Part shown: piece after piece, positions 52,049-61,338 of the stretch
Layout: every line of letters starts with the position of its first letter
Numbering within the stretch: position 1 is the stretch's first letter
Assembly: GCF_030540765.1 (NCBI RefSeq)
Contig: NZ_JAUOEL010000001.1
Span: forward strand, 744,001-808,000
DNA length: 64,000 nt
Source: Flavivirga jejuensis
GTDB taxonomy: Bacteria > Bacteroidota > Bacteroidia > Flavobacteriales > Flavobacteriaceae
Direction: 5' to 3'
Made by a program: the position numbers and the translations under genes
Notes under the pieces: model-generated
Told to the model about the DNA's origin: nothing
Database searches by the model: none
Seen by the model: the letters and a program-made list of their open reading frames with translations, nothing else

Positions 52049-53440
52049 ATGGAAGCAGCAATTATCTTAGTATTCGTAATGGGCTATTTGGCTATTACGT
52101 TAGAACACAGTATTAAAATTGATAAACTTATTCCGGCATTAGTCATGATGGCTATTTGCTGGGCGTTAATAGCATTAGGTTTAGAAAGCTTCCCCCAATG
52201 GTTTGATTCTTCAAAGCACTCTTTATTAGAAGGTTTTGGAGCATTTACTTCCGATGAAAAGATGCATCTAATGGAAGAAACCTTATTGCATCATTTAGGC
52301 AAAACATCAGAAATATTAGTATTTCTTTTAGGCGCTATGACTATTGTTGAAATCATTGATTATTTTGATGGTTTTTCTACGATTAAAGATTTTGTAAAAA
52401 CAAAAAAGAAGACTAAAATTTTATGGATTTTTTCTATTCTAGCGTTTATTCTTTCAGCTATAATAGATAACCTTACCGCTACAATAGTACTTATTTCAAT
52501 ACTTCAAAAAATTGTAAAAGATAGAAGTGTACGTATTTGGTTTGCAGGTTTAATTATTATTGCCGCTAATGCAGGAGGGGCATGGTCGCCTATTGGAGAT
52601 GTAACAACTACGATGTTATGGATTGGTAAGAAAGTAACCACTGGTCATTTAATAGGTTATTTGTTTATTCCTTCACTCTTGTGTATGGCAGTACCATCAT
52701 TAATCGCTTCATTTTTACCAGCCTTTAAAGGAGATTTAGACGTTGAAGAGGTTGTAGAAAAAAAGAAATCAAAGTTTAGTAGTACGATGCTTTATCTTGG
52801 TTTGGGAGCTATTGTATTTGTTCCAATATTCAAGATGGTAACGCATTTACCTCCATATGTAGGGATGATGCTTTCGTTAGGCGTAGTGGCCATTTTTGCT
52901 GAAATTTATAGTAGTTCTAAATTTAGTATGACGGAGTTCGACTCGGAAGAAAGTGATGCTCATGCACACCATAGCCCAGTGCATTATTCATTATCAAAAA
53001 TAGAGTTGCCTAGTATCTTATTCTTTTTAGGTATATTGATGGCTGTAGCAGCTTTAGAATCTTTAGGGATTTTGTTTGGATTTGCATCATCATTGCAAGA
53101 TTCTATGCCGCAATTAGGAACCGAAATACATTCTGGAGGTGTATCAGATTTAGTTGTATTATTATTAGGAGTAGGATCGGCAGTTATAGATAATGTACCA
53201 CTAGTGGCTGCTAGTTTGGGCATGTTCTCAGAACCATTAGATCATGAGTTATGGCATTTTATAGCATTTTCAGCAGGAACTGGAGGTAGTATGTTAATAA
53301 TAGGTTCTGCAGCTGGTGTTGTTGCTATGGGAATGGAAAAAATAGATTTTTTCTGGTATTTAAAAAAGATCTCTTGGTTAGCTTTAATCGGTTTCCTAGT
53401 AGGTTCTGCGGCATTTATGGTTACCAGAACTTTGTTTTAA
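52049..53440 (+). CDS. nhaD: Na+/H+ antiporter NhaD
   Basis: 463 aa, about 11-12 membrane segments of the ion transporter superfamily. AIIDNLTATIVLISILQ (near 150), ANAGGAWSPIGDVTTTMLWI (near 180) and GVGSAVIDNVPLVAASLGMF (near 375) match NhaD-type antiporters, and the two acidic Asp-Asn pairs bind ions. A His-rich cytoplasmic loop (HAHHSPVHY) lies near 310. It exports Na+ in exchange for H+, consistent with a marine bacterium. Confidence 0.92.
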   Translation: MEAAIILVFVMGYLAITLEHSIKIDKLIPALVMMAICWALIALGLESFPQWFDSSKHSLLEGFGAFTSDEKMHLMEETLLHHLGKTSEILVFLLGAMTIVEIIDYFDGFSTIKDFVKTKKKTKILWIFSILAFILSAIIDNLTATIVLISILQKIVKDRSVRIWFAGLIIIAANAGGAWSPIGDVTTTMLWIGKKVTTGHLIGYLFIPSLLCMAVPSLIASFLPAFKGDLDVEEVVEKKKSKFSSTMLYLGLGAIVFVPIFKMVTHLPPYVGMMLSLGVVAIFAEIYSSSKFSMTEFDSEESDAHAHHSPVHYSLSKIELPSILFFLGILMAVAALESLGILFGFASSLQDSMPQLGTEIHSGGVSDLVVLLLGVGSAVIDNVPLVAASLGMFSEPLDHELWHFIAFSAGTGGSMLIIGSAAGVVAMGMEKIDFFWYLKKISWLALIGFLVGSAAFMVTRTLF

Positions 53441-53467
53441 TATACTTTAATATAAAAAGAAACGTTA

Positions 53468-53475
53468 TACATTTG
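53468..53475 (+). promoter_or_regulatory. -7 box of the ExbB/ExbD/TonB-like operon
   Basis: TACATTTG matches TAnnTTTG exactly, 16 bp before ATG 53492. Confidence 0.45.
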
Positions 53476-53491
53476 CAATAAATTTAAATAT

Positions 53492-54193
53492 ATGCTAAGC
53501 ACATTATTACAAACCACACAAGAGGGAGCAGAATTGCTTACCGACGAAGAATCAACTGAAAAAACGCTTTCAATTATAGAGTTAATAAGTAGCGGTGGTG
53601 CCGCAGGACAAGTTATTATAGCTGTCCTTTTTATACTGCTTGTTGGAGCCATTTATATTTATTTTGAACGTATTTTTGCTATAAAAGCAGCTTCGCAAGT
53701 AGATTCAAATTTTATGAATCAAATTAAAGACCATGTGAGTCATGGGAAAATTGATTCGGCTCAAATGCTATGTGCGCAAGTAAACTCTCCAGTTTCCAGA
53801 TTAATTGGTAAAGGTATTTCCAGAATAGGAAAACCGCTTGCAGATATTAATACGGCTATAGAAAATGCTGGACGTTTAGAAATATATGGTTTAGAGAAGA
53901 ATGTGAGTATTTTGGCAACAATCTCAGGAGCTGGACCTATGATTGGGTTTCTTGGAACGGTTATTGGTATGATATTAGCCATATTTGAACTTGCTAATGC
54001 TGGCGGAACGATACAAATGGATGTTTTAGCAAGTGGTCTTTATACAGCTATGACAACAACTGTTGCAGGATTAATTGTGGGGATTGTCGCTTATATCGCA
54101 TATAATCATTTGGTAGTAAAGACAGATAAAGTTGTATATCAAATGGAAGCGAACTCTTTAGAATTCTTAGATCATTTAAACGAACCTTCGTAA
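53492..54193 (+). CDS. MotA/TolQ/ExbB proton channel family protein
   Basis: 233 aa with three predicted membrane helices (about 35-60, 135-160, 175-200). SILATISGAGPMIGFLGTVIGMI and TAMTTTVAGLIVGIVAYIAYNH are the signature helices of ExbB/TolQ. The N-terminal periplasmic segment is Glu/Thr-rich. It forms the proton channel of an energy-transducing complex with the ExbD-like and TonB-like proteins encoded next, one base after its stop. It could energise SusC-type receptors such as the one at 35784-38975. Confidence 0.92.
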   Translation: MLSTLLQTTQEGAELLTDEESTEKTLSIIELISSGGAAGQVIIAVLFILLVGAIYIYFERIFAIKAASQVDSNFMNQIKDHVSHGKIDSAQMLCAQVNSPVSRLIGKGISRIGKPLADINTAIENAGRLEIYGLEKNVSILATISGAGPMIGFLGTVIGMILAIFELANAGGTIQMDVLASGLYTAMTTTVAGLIVGIVAYIAYNHLVVKTDKVVYQMEANSLEFLDHLNEPS

Positions 54194-54194
54194 T

Positions 54195-54587
54195 ATGAAT
54201 TTTAGAGGAAGAAATAAAGTAACACCAGAATTCAATATGTCTTCAATGACAGATATTGTATTCTTGCTACTAATATTTTTTATGATTGCTTCAACACTCG
54301 TTACTACCAATGCAATTGATATTGTGTTGCCAAAAGCAAGTGGAAAAACAGAGAATAAAAAATCGGTAGCAGTGAGTATCAAGAAGGATTTGACCTATTA
54401 TATAGATCAAAAACGTGTTGGAGAAAGTGTTTTAGAAAACGAAATACTAGCAGCTTTGTCTTCACAAGAAAAACCAACCATTGTTTTAAGAGCAGAGAAA
54501 TCTGTTCCTGTGGAGAATGTGGTCAAGGTTATGGATATTGCTAACAGGAATAAGTTTAAAGTCATTTTAGCGGTAAAACCTAAATAA
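54195..54587 (+). CDS. ExbD/TolR family biopolymer transport protein
   Basis: 130 aa: cytoplasmic tip (MNFRGRNKVTPEFNMSSM), one membrane helix with the conserved acidic residue (TDIVFLLLIFFMIASTL; Asp near 21) that carries protons, and a periplasmic ExbD domain ending in ILAVKPK. It works with the preceding ExbB-like protein. One-base spacing indicates translational coupling; the TonB-like gene follows after 6 bp. Confidence 0.92.
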   Translation: MNFRGRNKVTPEFNMSSMTDIVFLLLIFFMIASTLVTTNAIDIVLPKASGKTENKKSVAVSIKKDLTYYIDQKRVGESVLENEILAALSSQEKPTIVLRAEKSVPVENVVKVMDIANRNKFKVILAVKPK

Positions 54588-54593
54588 AAATAA

Positions 54594-55445
54594 ATGAAGA
54601 TATACTTCGAAACCAAACATGAGAAAAATTCAGCAAAACTAACAGCTTTAATTGCTGTTATTTTGCTGCTATTATTGTTTGTAGTTGGAGCACCTTATAT
54701 GGATCCTCCAGAGGAGTATGGCATCGCTGTGAATTTTGGAAATACAGATTTTGGTAAAGGAAAAGTTCAGCCATTAAAGCCAGTTAAATCAGAACCTCGA
54801 AAAATTGAGGAACTGCCTCAACCAGATGTTTCAAAAACAGAGCCTACAAAAGCTTCAGAGACTAAGGAGGAAGTGATGACGCAAGATAATGCTGAATCGA
54901 TTGCTATAAAAAAACAAAAACAAGCCGAGGCGAAAGCGAAGGCTATTGCAGATGCTAAAGCAAAGGCTGAAGCCGATAGAATTGCTAAAGAAAAACGAGA
55001 ACAAGAAGAGAAAAAGAAAAAGCTGGATGCCTTAATTGGTGGTGTTAGTAAATCTGAAGGAAGTGAGACTGGTAGTGAAGGTAATGATAATAAAGCAGGC
55101 GATAAGGGGCAATTAGATGGTAACCCTTATGCACCAAGTTACTTTGGAGGAAAAGGCACAGGAAGTGGAGGCGTAGGTTATGGGCTTAATGGACGAGGGA
55201 AAGCTTCGTTTAAAAGACTGAAGCAAGATTGCAACGAATCTGGTTTGGTTATTGTAAAAATTATAGTAAACCGAAATGGTAATGTTATTGAAGCCGTTCC
55301 AGGCGTAAAAGGGACTACTAATACAGCACAATGTTTGTTGGAGCCTGCAAAGAAAATAGCAATATCTCACAAATGGCCAGCAAACTCTAAAGCACCAGCA
55401 AAACAAATCGGCTTTGTGAAAGTAAACTTCAAACTAGGGCAATAG
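54594..55445 (+). CDS. TonB/TolA-like energy transducer
   Basis: 283 aa. A short cytoplasmic tail and one membrane helix (about 17-35), a proline/lysine-rich segment (PLKPVKSEPRKIEELPQP), then a long Lys/Ala/Glu helix (about 100-145), a Gly/Ser-rich linker, and a C-terminal TonB-like domain (KQDCNESGLVIVKIIVNRNGNVIEA). The Ala/Lys helix is as in TolA and the rest as in TonB, so either name would do. It links the ExbB/ExbD motor to outer-membrane receptors. FolC follows after 3 bp. Confidence 0.85.
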   Translation: MKIYFETKHEKNSAKLTALIAVILLLLLFVVGAPYMDPPEEYGIAVNFGNTDFGKGKVQPLKPVKSEPRKIEELPQPDVSKTEPTKASETKEEVMTQDNAESIAIKKQKQAEAKAKAIADAKAKAEADRIAKEKREQEEKKKKLDALIGGVSKSEGSETGSEGNDNKAGDKGQLDGNPYAPSYFGGKGTGSGGVGYGLNGRGKASFKRLKQDCNESGLVIVKIIVNRNGNVIEAVPGVKGTTNTAQCLLEPAKKIAISHKWPANSKAPAKQIGFVKVNFKLGQ

Positions 55446-55448
55446 TAA

Positions 55449-56666
55449 ATGACGTATCAAGATACACTAGATTGGATGTTTTCTCAACTACCAATGTATC
55501 AACGACAAGGTAAGACGGCATTCAAAAAAGATTTATCTAATACTTTAATATTAGCAAATCACCTAAATAATCCTGAGCAACATTTTAAATCTATACATGT
55601 AGCTGGAACCAATGGGAAAGGCTCTACCAGCCATATGTTGGCATCTGTTTTGCAAGAAGCGGGTTATAAGGTTGGGTTGTATACGTCTCCACATTTAAAA
55701 GATTTTAGAGAACGTATTAGAATAAATGGTAAGGTTGTAAGCAAGCAATTTGTAACAAGTTTTATAAAGCAAAATAAGGTGTTTTTTGAATCGAATGCCT
55801 TATCGTTTTTTGAAATGACTGTTGGGATGGCTTTCGAATACTTTTCAAGTGAAAAAGTTGATATTGCTGTTATAGAAGTGGGACTAGGCGGTCGTTTAGA
55901 CTCTACTAACATTATTACTCCAGAAGTTTCAGTAATTACTAATATAGGGCTTGATCATACCCAGTTTTTAGGAAACACACTAGAAGCCATTGCGTTTGAA
56001 AAAGGAGGTATTATAAAACAAAATATACCTGTTGTAGTTGGTGAAAGCCAAAAAGAAACAGATTCTGTTTTTAAAGACTTGGCGAGTAAGACTAATTCTA
56101 AGATCGTATTTGCAGACAAAGAGGTTACTAAAACGTACGCATCCGATTTATTAGGGACTTATCAATCTAAAAATATTAAAACGGTTGTTCAAGCCATTAA
56201 AGAATTAAAAATAAAAGGATTTAAGGTGCCCGAACAGCACTTAAGAGAAGGCTTACTTAAAACAATTAAGAACACAGGTTTGTTAGGGCGGTGGCAGATT
56301 ATAAGTGAAAAACCTAAAGTGGTTTGTGATACAGGACACAATAGGGAAGGTTTAAGTCTTGTTATGAACCAGATTTCTAATGAAGCTTTTGATGCATTGC
56401 ATATCGTTTTTGGTGTTGTAAATGATAAAGATTTAAGTACTATTTTAGATTTATTACCAAAAAGAGCTACCTATTATTTTTGTAAACCCGATATATCACG
56501 GGGTTTAAATGCAAATGAGCTAAAAAACAGGTTTAATGCTTGTGGCTTACTGGGTGAGGCATATAGTTCTGTTAATGAGGCGTATAAACAGGCTATAAAA
56601 AGCGCTAATCATAAGGATTTTGTCTTTATAGGCGGCAGTACATTTGTAGTTGCAGAAATAATTTAA
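55449..56666 (+). CDS. folC: Bifunctional folylpolyglutamate/dihydrofolate synthase
   Basis: 405 aa Mur-ligase-like enzyme. It adds glutamate to folates and makes dihydrofolate from dihydropteroate. HVAGTNGKGSTSHMLASVL (near 52) is the P-loop, GLYTSPHLKDFRERIRI is the FolC signature, and EVGLGGRLDSTNI (near 145) and GLLGRWQII are conserved. Last gene of the ExbB-ExbD-TonB unit by spacing; a functional link to it is not apparent. Confidence 0.92.
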   Translation: MTYQDTLDWMFSQLPMYQRQGKTAFKKDLSNTLILANHLNNPEQHFKSIHVAGTNGKGSTSHMLASVLQEAGYKVGLYTSPHLKDFRERIRINGKVVSKQFVTSFIKQNKVFFESNALSFFEMTVGMAFEYFSSEKVDIAVIEVGLGGRLDSTNIITPEVSVITNIGLDHTQFLGNTLEAIAFEKGGIIKQNIPVVVGESQKETDSVFKDLASKTNSKIVFADKEVTKTYASDLLGTYQSKNIKTVVQAIKELKIKGFKVPEQHLREGLLKTIKNTGLLGRWQIISEKPKVVCDTGHNREGLSLVMNQISNEAFDALHIVFGVVNDKDLSTILDLLPKRATYYFCKPDISRGLNANELKNRFNACGLLGEAYSSVNEAYKQAIKSANHKDFVFIGGSTFVVAEII

Positions 56667-56684
56667 TTTTTTATTGAAAAAGTT

Positions 56685-56714
56685 TTTGCAATACTAAAAA
56701 CTCTGTTATATTTG
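56685..56714 (+). promoter_or_regulatory. Promoter of tRNA-Val
   Basis: TTTG (56685-56688) and TATATTTG (56707-56714), spaced 18 bp, match the flavobacterial -33 and -7 boxes. Transcription would start a few bases before the tRNA at 56729. Confidence 0.7.
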
Positions 56715-56728
56715 CAGTCCAATTTAGA

Positions 56729-56803
56729 GGGCGCATAGCTCAGTTGGTTCAGAGCACTTGGTTTACACCCAAGGGGTCGGGGGTTCGAATCCCTCTGCGC
56801 CCA
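56729..56803 (+). tRNA. tRNA-Val (anticodon TAC)
   Basis: 75-nt cloverleaf. The acceptor GGGCGCA pairs with TGCGCCC, the D-arm begins AGCTCAGTTGG, the anticodon stem CTTGG/CCAAG holds loop TTTACAC (anticodon TAC), and the T-arm is GGGGGTTCGAATCCCTC. The CCA end is not encoded. Confidence 0.97.
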
Positions 56804-56814
56804 CAGAAAAAAAG

Positions 56815-56843
56815 AGACTGTTTGAAAAGACAGTCTTTTTTTT
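56815..56843 (+). terminator. Terminator after tRNA-Val
   Basis: AGACTGT (56815-56821) and ACAGTCT (56830-56836) form a 7-bp stem followed by a run of eight T. Confidence 0.75.
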
Positions 56844-56971
56844 GCATTTTTTTTTCAGAAAATATTTAACTTTAAGAATGTAGAATTCTTTTTATTCAGA
56901 TTAACTAAAATTTTTGCCTAAACAGAACTTTTGGGATTGATCCTTAATATAGCCTCAGAATGTGTGCTAAA

Positions 56972-58051
56972 CTATTTTTTATAAGGAGTTCTATCTCGCC
57001 ACCATGAGGCAAGTGCAGACCCAGAGATATTCATCCATGGTCCGAAAATAGCAGGAGCCAGCCCAATAGTTGAAACTTTACCTAGCTCTAGTGCAATACC
57101 AGATGCTAAGCCGCCATTTTGCATGCCTACCTCTAAGGCTATGGTTCTGCAATCGGCTTCTTTTAATTTTAAAAACCGACTGCCCCAGTATCCTAAAAAG
57201 TAGCCAGCTGTATTATGTATGATTGCAGCAATTACTAACAAAAGCCCGATGTCTAATAAATTATCTCTTCCGGCAGCCACTATAATAATAATAATAAATG
57301 CAATAGATCCCATAGATATTCCTGGCAAAATAATATCTAACCAAGGTATTTTACTATGAAAGAATTTATTAAATATTAATCCAGCTGCTATAGGTAGGAT
57401 AACTATTTTAAGAATACTTAGCATCATTTGAAATACATCTATAGGAATAAATTCGCCAGCTAATAATTGCATTAATAAAGGTGTTATAAAAGGTGCTAAT
57501 AATGTGGAAATAGCGGTTAAGGTTATTGACAATGCTAAATTGGCTTTTGCTAAAAACACCATAACATTAGATGCTAACCCACTTGGAGAACAACCTATTA
57601 AAACTATACCAGCTGCAATTTCGTTACTAAAACCAAATAGATGAGCAATGGAAAACCCCAGAACGGGCATTATTGTAAATTGACATGTTAAACCTACAAG
57701 AACTCCTTTAGGCATGGTAATAACACTTTTAAAATCTTTAAGACTCATAGATGAGCCCATGCCAAACATTATAATTTGGAGTAAAGGAATAATAAGTGAT
57801 TTTAAATTGAATCCTCCTATTTTTGTAAAATATATAGGATAAAACATAGCTAAGGCTACGGCAGAAAATATTAAAATGGTAAAAGAAAGACTCTTATAAG
57901 TATTGTTGTATCTTATGGCTATACTTAGAAAAGCAAATAGTAATATAATGGGAATGCCTATGAGTTGTTTATAACCAATTAAGAAAAAAAAGACTGTTAT
58001 AATTAAGCATGAAATTGCGGCCATAAGTAAAATTTTAGACACTTTTTTCAT
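56972..58051 (-). CDS. Bile acid:sodium symporter (BASS) family transporter
   Basis: 359 aa, nine or ten membrane helices. GFNLKSLIIPLLQIIMFGMGSSM, PKGVLVGLTCQFTIMPVLGF and the crossover helix motif GCSPSGLASNVMVFLAKANLALSITLTAISTL are characteristic of BASS/SBF transporters, and the late EVGMQNGGLAS segment is the second conserved site. It moves organic acids such as pantoate or pyruvate with Na+; substrate cannot be predicted. It follows the MlaF-like gene by 22 bp on the same strand, which may be coincidental. Confidence 0.9.
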   Translation of the reverse strand: MKKVSKILLMAAISCLIITVFFFLIGYKQLIGIPIILLFAFLSIAIRYNNTYKSLSFTILIFSAVALAMFYPIYFTKIGGFNLKSLIIPLLQIIMFGMGSSMSLKDFKSVITMPKGVLVGLTCQFTIMPVLGFSIAHLFGFSNEIAAGIVLIGCSPSGLASNVMVFLAKANLALSITLTAISTLLAPFITPLLMQLLAGEFIPIDVFQMMLSILKIVILPIAAGLIFNKFFHSKIPWLDIILPGISMGSIAFIIIIIVAAGRDNLLDIGLLLVIAAIIHNTAGYFLGYWGSRFLKLKEADCRTIALEVGMQNGGLASGIALELGKVSTIGLAPAIFGPWMNISGSALASWWRDRTPYKK

Positions 58052-58073
58052 ACGCTTATTAAAATAATAATAG

Positions 58074-58841
58074 TTATTTGTTTTCCTCTAGATACATCTT
58101 CCGAACCTTTTTAAAAAGATTAGACGAATATACAAAATCAGTAACAACTTCGTTATCAGTCTTAAAAATAGTTTCTTTAGAACCTTCCCAAGCTTTTAAT
58201 CCGTCTTTTAAAAACACTATTTTTTCGCCAATCTCCATAACAGAATTCATGTCATGCGAATTAATTACAGTTGTAATTTGGTATTCATCTGTAATCTCTT
58301 GAATAAGGTTATCTATAACAATAGCCGTTTTAGGGTCAAGCCCAGAATTTGGCTCATCACAAAATAAGTATTTAGGGTTGTTTACTATAGCTCTGGCAAT
58401 AGCAACACGTTTTTGCATGCCTCCAGAGGCTTCGCTAGGCATTTTATTATGTGCCTCATCTAAATTCACACGTTTTAAAACAAAGTCAACACGATCTTCC
58501 ATTTCGCTTTTACCTTGATTGGTGAACATTTGTAGTGGAAACATAACATTCTCAGCAATGGTCATAGAATCAAATAAAGCACTTCCTTGAAAAACCATAC
58601 CAATTTTTGCACGTAAATTTCGTTTGTCATCTTCAGTTAATTGCGAAAATACTTTCCCATCATATGCAATGGAGCCTTCTTCATAATCAAACAATCCTAA
58701 TAAACATTTAAGAAATACCGTTTTTCCAGAGCCACTTTGTCCAATAATAAGGTTCGTTTTTCCTTTTTCAAAAGAAGTATTAATACCTTTTAAAATTTCA
58801 ATATCACTAAACGATTTATGTAAATTTTTTACTTCTATCAT
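58074..58841 (-). CDS. ABC transporter ATP-binding protein, MlaF-like
   Basis: 255 aa. Walker A GQSGSGKT (35-42), Q-loop VFQGSALFDSMT near 82, signature SGGMQKRVAIARAI near 140, Walker B YLFCDEPNSGLDP near 163, and the H-loop His near 195. The DSMTIAENVMFPL stretch is typical of MlaF/Ttg2A, the ATPase of retrograde phospholipid transport. The MlaE-like permease is encoded upstream with a 4-bp overlap. No MlaD (MCE) gene is visible in the window; in Bacteroidetes it may lie elsewhere. Confidence 0.9.
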   Translation of the reverse strand: MIEVKNLHKSFSDIEILKGINTSFEKGKTNLIIGQSGSGKTVFLKCLLGLFDYEEGSIAYDGKVFSQLTEDDKRNLRAKIGMVFQGSALFDSMTIAENVMFPLQMFTNQGKSEMEDRVDFVLKRVNLDEAHNKMPSEASGGMQKRVAIARAIVNNPKYLFCDEPNSGLDPKTAIVIDNLIQEITDEYQITTVINSHDMNSVMEIGEKIVFLKDGLKAWEGSKETIFKTDNEVVTDFVYSSNLFKKVRKMYLEENK

Positions 58842-59578
58842 GAACCTAACATCATATCAGTTAATATATAATTTAATAGAATAATCACAACAGATGTCCA
58901 AACAAAAGATGTGGTGCTTGCTTTACCAACTTCAAGAGCGCCACCTTTCATATAATAGCCATGAAAAGAAGGAATTGTAGCAAGAAGAAATGCAAATACA
59001 AAAGTCTTTATAAAAGAATAAATTATATGAAAAGCTTGAAAATCGGTTTGGATTCCTAAAATATAATCTTCTAATGATGTGTAGCCACCAAAAACACAGG
59101 CTGCCATACCGCCAAGGATCCCTAAAAACATCCCTATAGCAATAGCGAAAGGATATAAAAGTAATGCTATTGTTTTAGGGAAAACGAGATAATTTAAAGC
59201 GTTTATTCCCATAACTTCTAAAGCATCTATTTGCTCAGTTACACGCATGGTTCCTATACTAGAGGTTATAAAAGATCCCACTTTTCCAGCCATTATTATA
59301 GAAGTAAAGGTTGGAGCAAATTCGAGTATAATAGATTGTTTGGTAGCAAATCCAATTAAATATTTAGGAATAAGAGGATTGTTTATATTTAAGGCGGTTT
59401 GAATCGTTATAACACCACCTACAAAGAACGATATAAATGCTATAATACCAAGTGAACCTATTACTAAATCGTTAATATCTTTAAATATTAATTTCTTCAT
59501 CACACACCATTTAGTAGGTTTGCGAAACATCTCAACGATCATTAAAAAATAAGCACCAATATTATGAAGGTATGTCAT
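58838..59578 (-). CDS. ABC transporter permease, MlaE family
   Basis: 246 aa permease of five membrane helices. Family blocks include GVITIQTALNIN, ILEFAPTFTSIIMAGKVGSFITSSIGTMRVTEQIDALEVMGIN (near 80-120), and GGYTSLEDYI. The EQIDALEVMGIN stretch contains the MlaE signature. It works with the MlaF-like ATPase in lipid transport at the inner membrane, maintaining outer-membrane asymmetry. Start ATG 59578. Divergent from the alkaline phosphatase gene. Confidence 0.9.
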   Translation of the reverse strand: MTYLHNIGAYFLMIVEMFRKPTKWCVMKKLIFKDINDLVIGSLGIIAFISFFVGGVITIQTALNINNPLIPKYLIGFATKQSIILEFAPTFTSIIMAGKVGSFITSSIGTMRVTEQIDALEVMGINALNYLVFPKTIALLLYPFAIAIGMFLGILGGMAACVFGGYTSLEDYILGIQTDFQAFHIIYSFIKTFVFAFLLATIPSFHGYYMKGGALEVGKASTTSFVWTSVVIILLNYILTDMMLGS

Positions 59579-59658
59579 ATAAATATTTGTTAGTGCTAAA
59601 GTAAAAAAAAGTTCATGGTATTTAACCTTAAATTTAAATTTTGATGTTTTAAATTCTG

Positions 59659-59666
59659 TATTTTTG
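59659..59666 (+). promoter_or_regulatory. -7 box of the alkaline phosphatase gene
   Basis: TATTTTTG matches TAnnTTTG, 21 bp before ATG 59688. It overlaps the alternative TTG start at 59664, which argues that translation begins at ATG 59688. Confidence 0.5.
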
Positions 59667-59687
59667 GATTGTAGAAATAAAATTGTT

Positions 59688-61334
59688 ATGATAAAAAATA
59701 TTCTCCCGTTTTTTTTAGCCCTCTTTTTTTGTATGTCTGGAAAGGCGCAAAGTCAAGTAATAAAGAAAGAAAGAACTAACCCAAAGTTGATTGTAGGTAT
59801 TGTAGTTGATCAAATGCGATACGATTATTTAACTCGGTTTTATAATAAATTTGGTGAAGGCGGTTTTAAACGGATGATGGATGAAGGTTTTAACTGTAAG
59901 AACAATCATTTTAATTATATCCCAACATATACAGGACCTGGTCATGCATCAATATATACAGGTACAACACCAAAATATCATGGTATCATCGGAAATAATT
60001 GGTATAACAAAGAAACTAAAAACAGCGTGTATTGTGCTGGAGATAATTCTGTTAAATCTATTGATACTAAAAGTACAGCAGGGCAAATGTCTCCTCACAG
60101 AATGAAAACTTCAACATTTGCAGATGAGAATAGGTTGTTTACACAAATGAGAGGTAAAACGATAGGTCTTTCAATTAAAGACAGAGGTGCTATTTTACCT
60201 GCTGGGCATACGGCGAATGCTGCTTATTGGTTTCACGGCGCGGATGAGGGGCATTGGATTTCCAGCTCGTTTTATATGAATGATTTACCAAAATGGGTAA
60301 AAAAATTTAATAAATCTGATGTAGCTGAGTCTTATTTTAAAGTTTGGAATACCTTGTATAATATTGATTCGTATATAGAGAGTGGAAGTGATTTAAATAC
60401 ATTTGAGGGTGTGTTTAAAGGAAAAGAAACCGCAACATTTCCTTATGATTTGAACGCTTTAAAAGGAGATAATGGAGGTTTTGATATTTTAAAAGCAACA
60501 GCTTACGGGAATAGTTTAACTACCGATTTTGCTTTAGCAGCATTAGAAGGCGAAGCATTAGGGCAAGATGTGATTACAGATGTTTTAACAATTAGCTATT
60601 CCAGCACAGATTATGTAGGGCATAAGTTTGGAGTAAATTCAAAAGAAGTTGAAGATACCTATATTCGTTTGGATAAAGATTTAGAGAGATTATTTAAAGT
60701 CCTAGATGCTAAGGTAGGAAAAGGAATGTATACGGTGTTTTTAACAGCTGATCATGGCGCAGTAGATGTACCAGCATATTTACAATCTGTTAAAATTCCA
60801 GCGGGATATTTAAATAATGTTGAGCGTAAAGAAAAATTTCAAAAGTTTCTAATGGATACTTTTGGGACAACAGATATTTTGGAGAACATTAGTAACAATC
60901 AAATTTTCTTAAATAGGGAGAAAATTGAAGCATTAGGACTAGATTTAAGTGATGTTCAAGATGCGATTGTAAATGAACAAATTACTTATAAAAACATATC
61001 TAAAGCTTATACAGCAACTACTATGAGCTCGGTTGATTTTACTACTGGCATTGAAGTTTTATTACAAAATGGATTCAATCAAAAAAGATCAGGTGATATT
61101 TTATTAGTAAATGATCCTGCCTATATCTCTTACGGAAAAACAGGGTCTACACATGGTAGTGGTTTAAATTATGATACCCATGTGCCGCTTTTGCTTTTTG
61201 GAAAAGGTGTAAAACATGGTGAGACATTTCAAAAAACAAAAATAACCGATATTGCTCCGACCATGTCTGCGCTTTTAAATATTAGTTTTCCAAACGGAGC
61301 CACGGGACAGCCTTTAGAATTCGTTTTAGAGTAG
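59688..61334 (+). CDS. Alkaline phosphatase, PafA-type
   Basis: 548 aa from ATG 59688. Signal peptide (MIKNILPFFLALFFCMSGKAQ; cleaved after KA). Metal site one is VGIVVDQMRYDYL; the nucleophile is in YIPTYTGPGHASIYTGT, where a Thr serves in PafA enzymes; TADHGAVDVP and THGSGLNYDTHVPLL hold the other zinc ligands. Periplasmic or secreted phosphomonoesterase of the flavobacterial PafA family, not inhibited by phosphate in studied members. 4 bp separate it from the next gene, so they are co-transcribed. Confidence 0.9.
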   Translation: MIKNILPFFLALFFCMSGKAQSQVIKKERTNPKLIVGIVVDQMRYDYLTRFYNKFGEGGFKRMMDEGFNCKNNHFNYIPTYTGPGHASIYTGTTPKYHGIIGNNWYNKETKNSVYCAGDNSVKSIDTKSTAGQMSPHRMKTSTFADENRLFTQMRGKTIGLSIKDRGAILPAGHTANAAYWFHGADEGHWISSSFYMNDLPKWVKKFNKSDVAESYFKVWNTLYNIDSYIESGSDLNTFEGVFKGKETATFPYDLNALKGDNGGFDILKATAYGNSLTTDFALAALEGEALGQDVITDVLTISYSSTDYVGHKFGVNSKEVEDTYIRLDKDLERLFKVLDAKVGKGMYTVFLTADHGAVDVPAYLQSVKIPAGYLNNVERKEKFQKFLMDTFGTTDILENISNNQIFLNREKIEALGLDLSDVQDAIVNEQITYKNISKAYTATTMSSVDFTTGIEVLLQNGFNQKRSGDILLVNDPAYISYGKTGSTHGSGLNYDTHVPLLLFGKGVKHGETFQKTKITDIAPTMSALLNISFPNGATGQPLEFVLE

Positions 61335-61338
61335 TAGT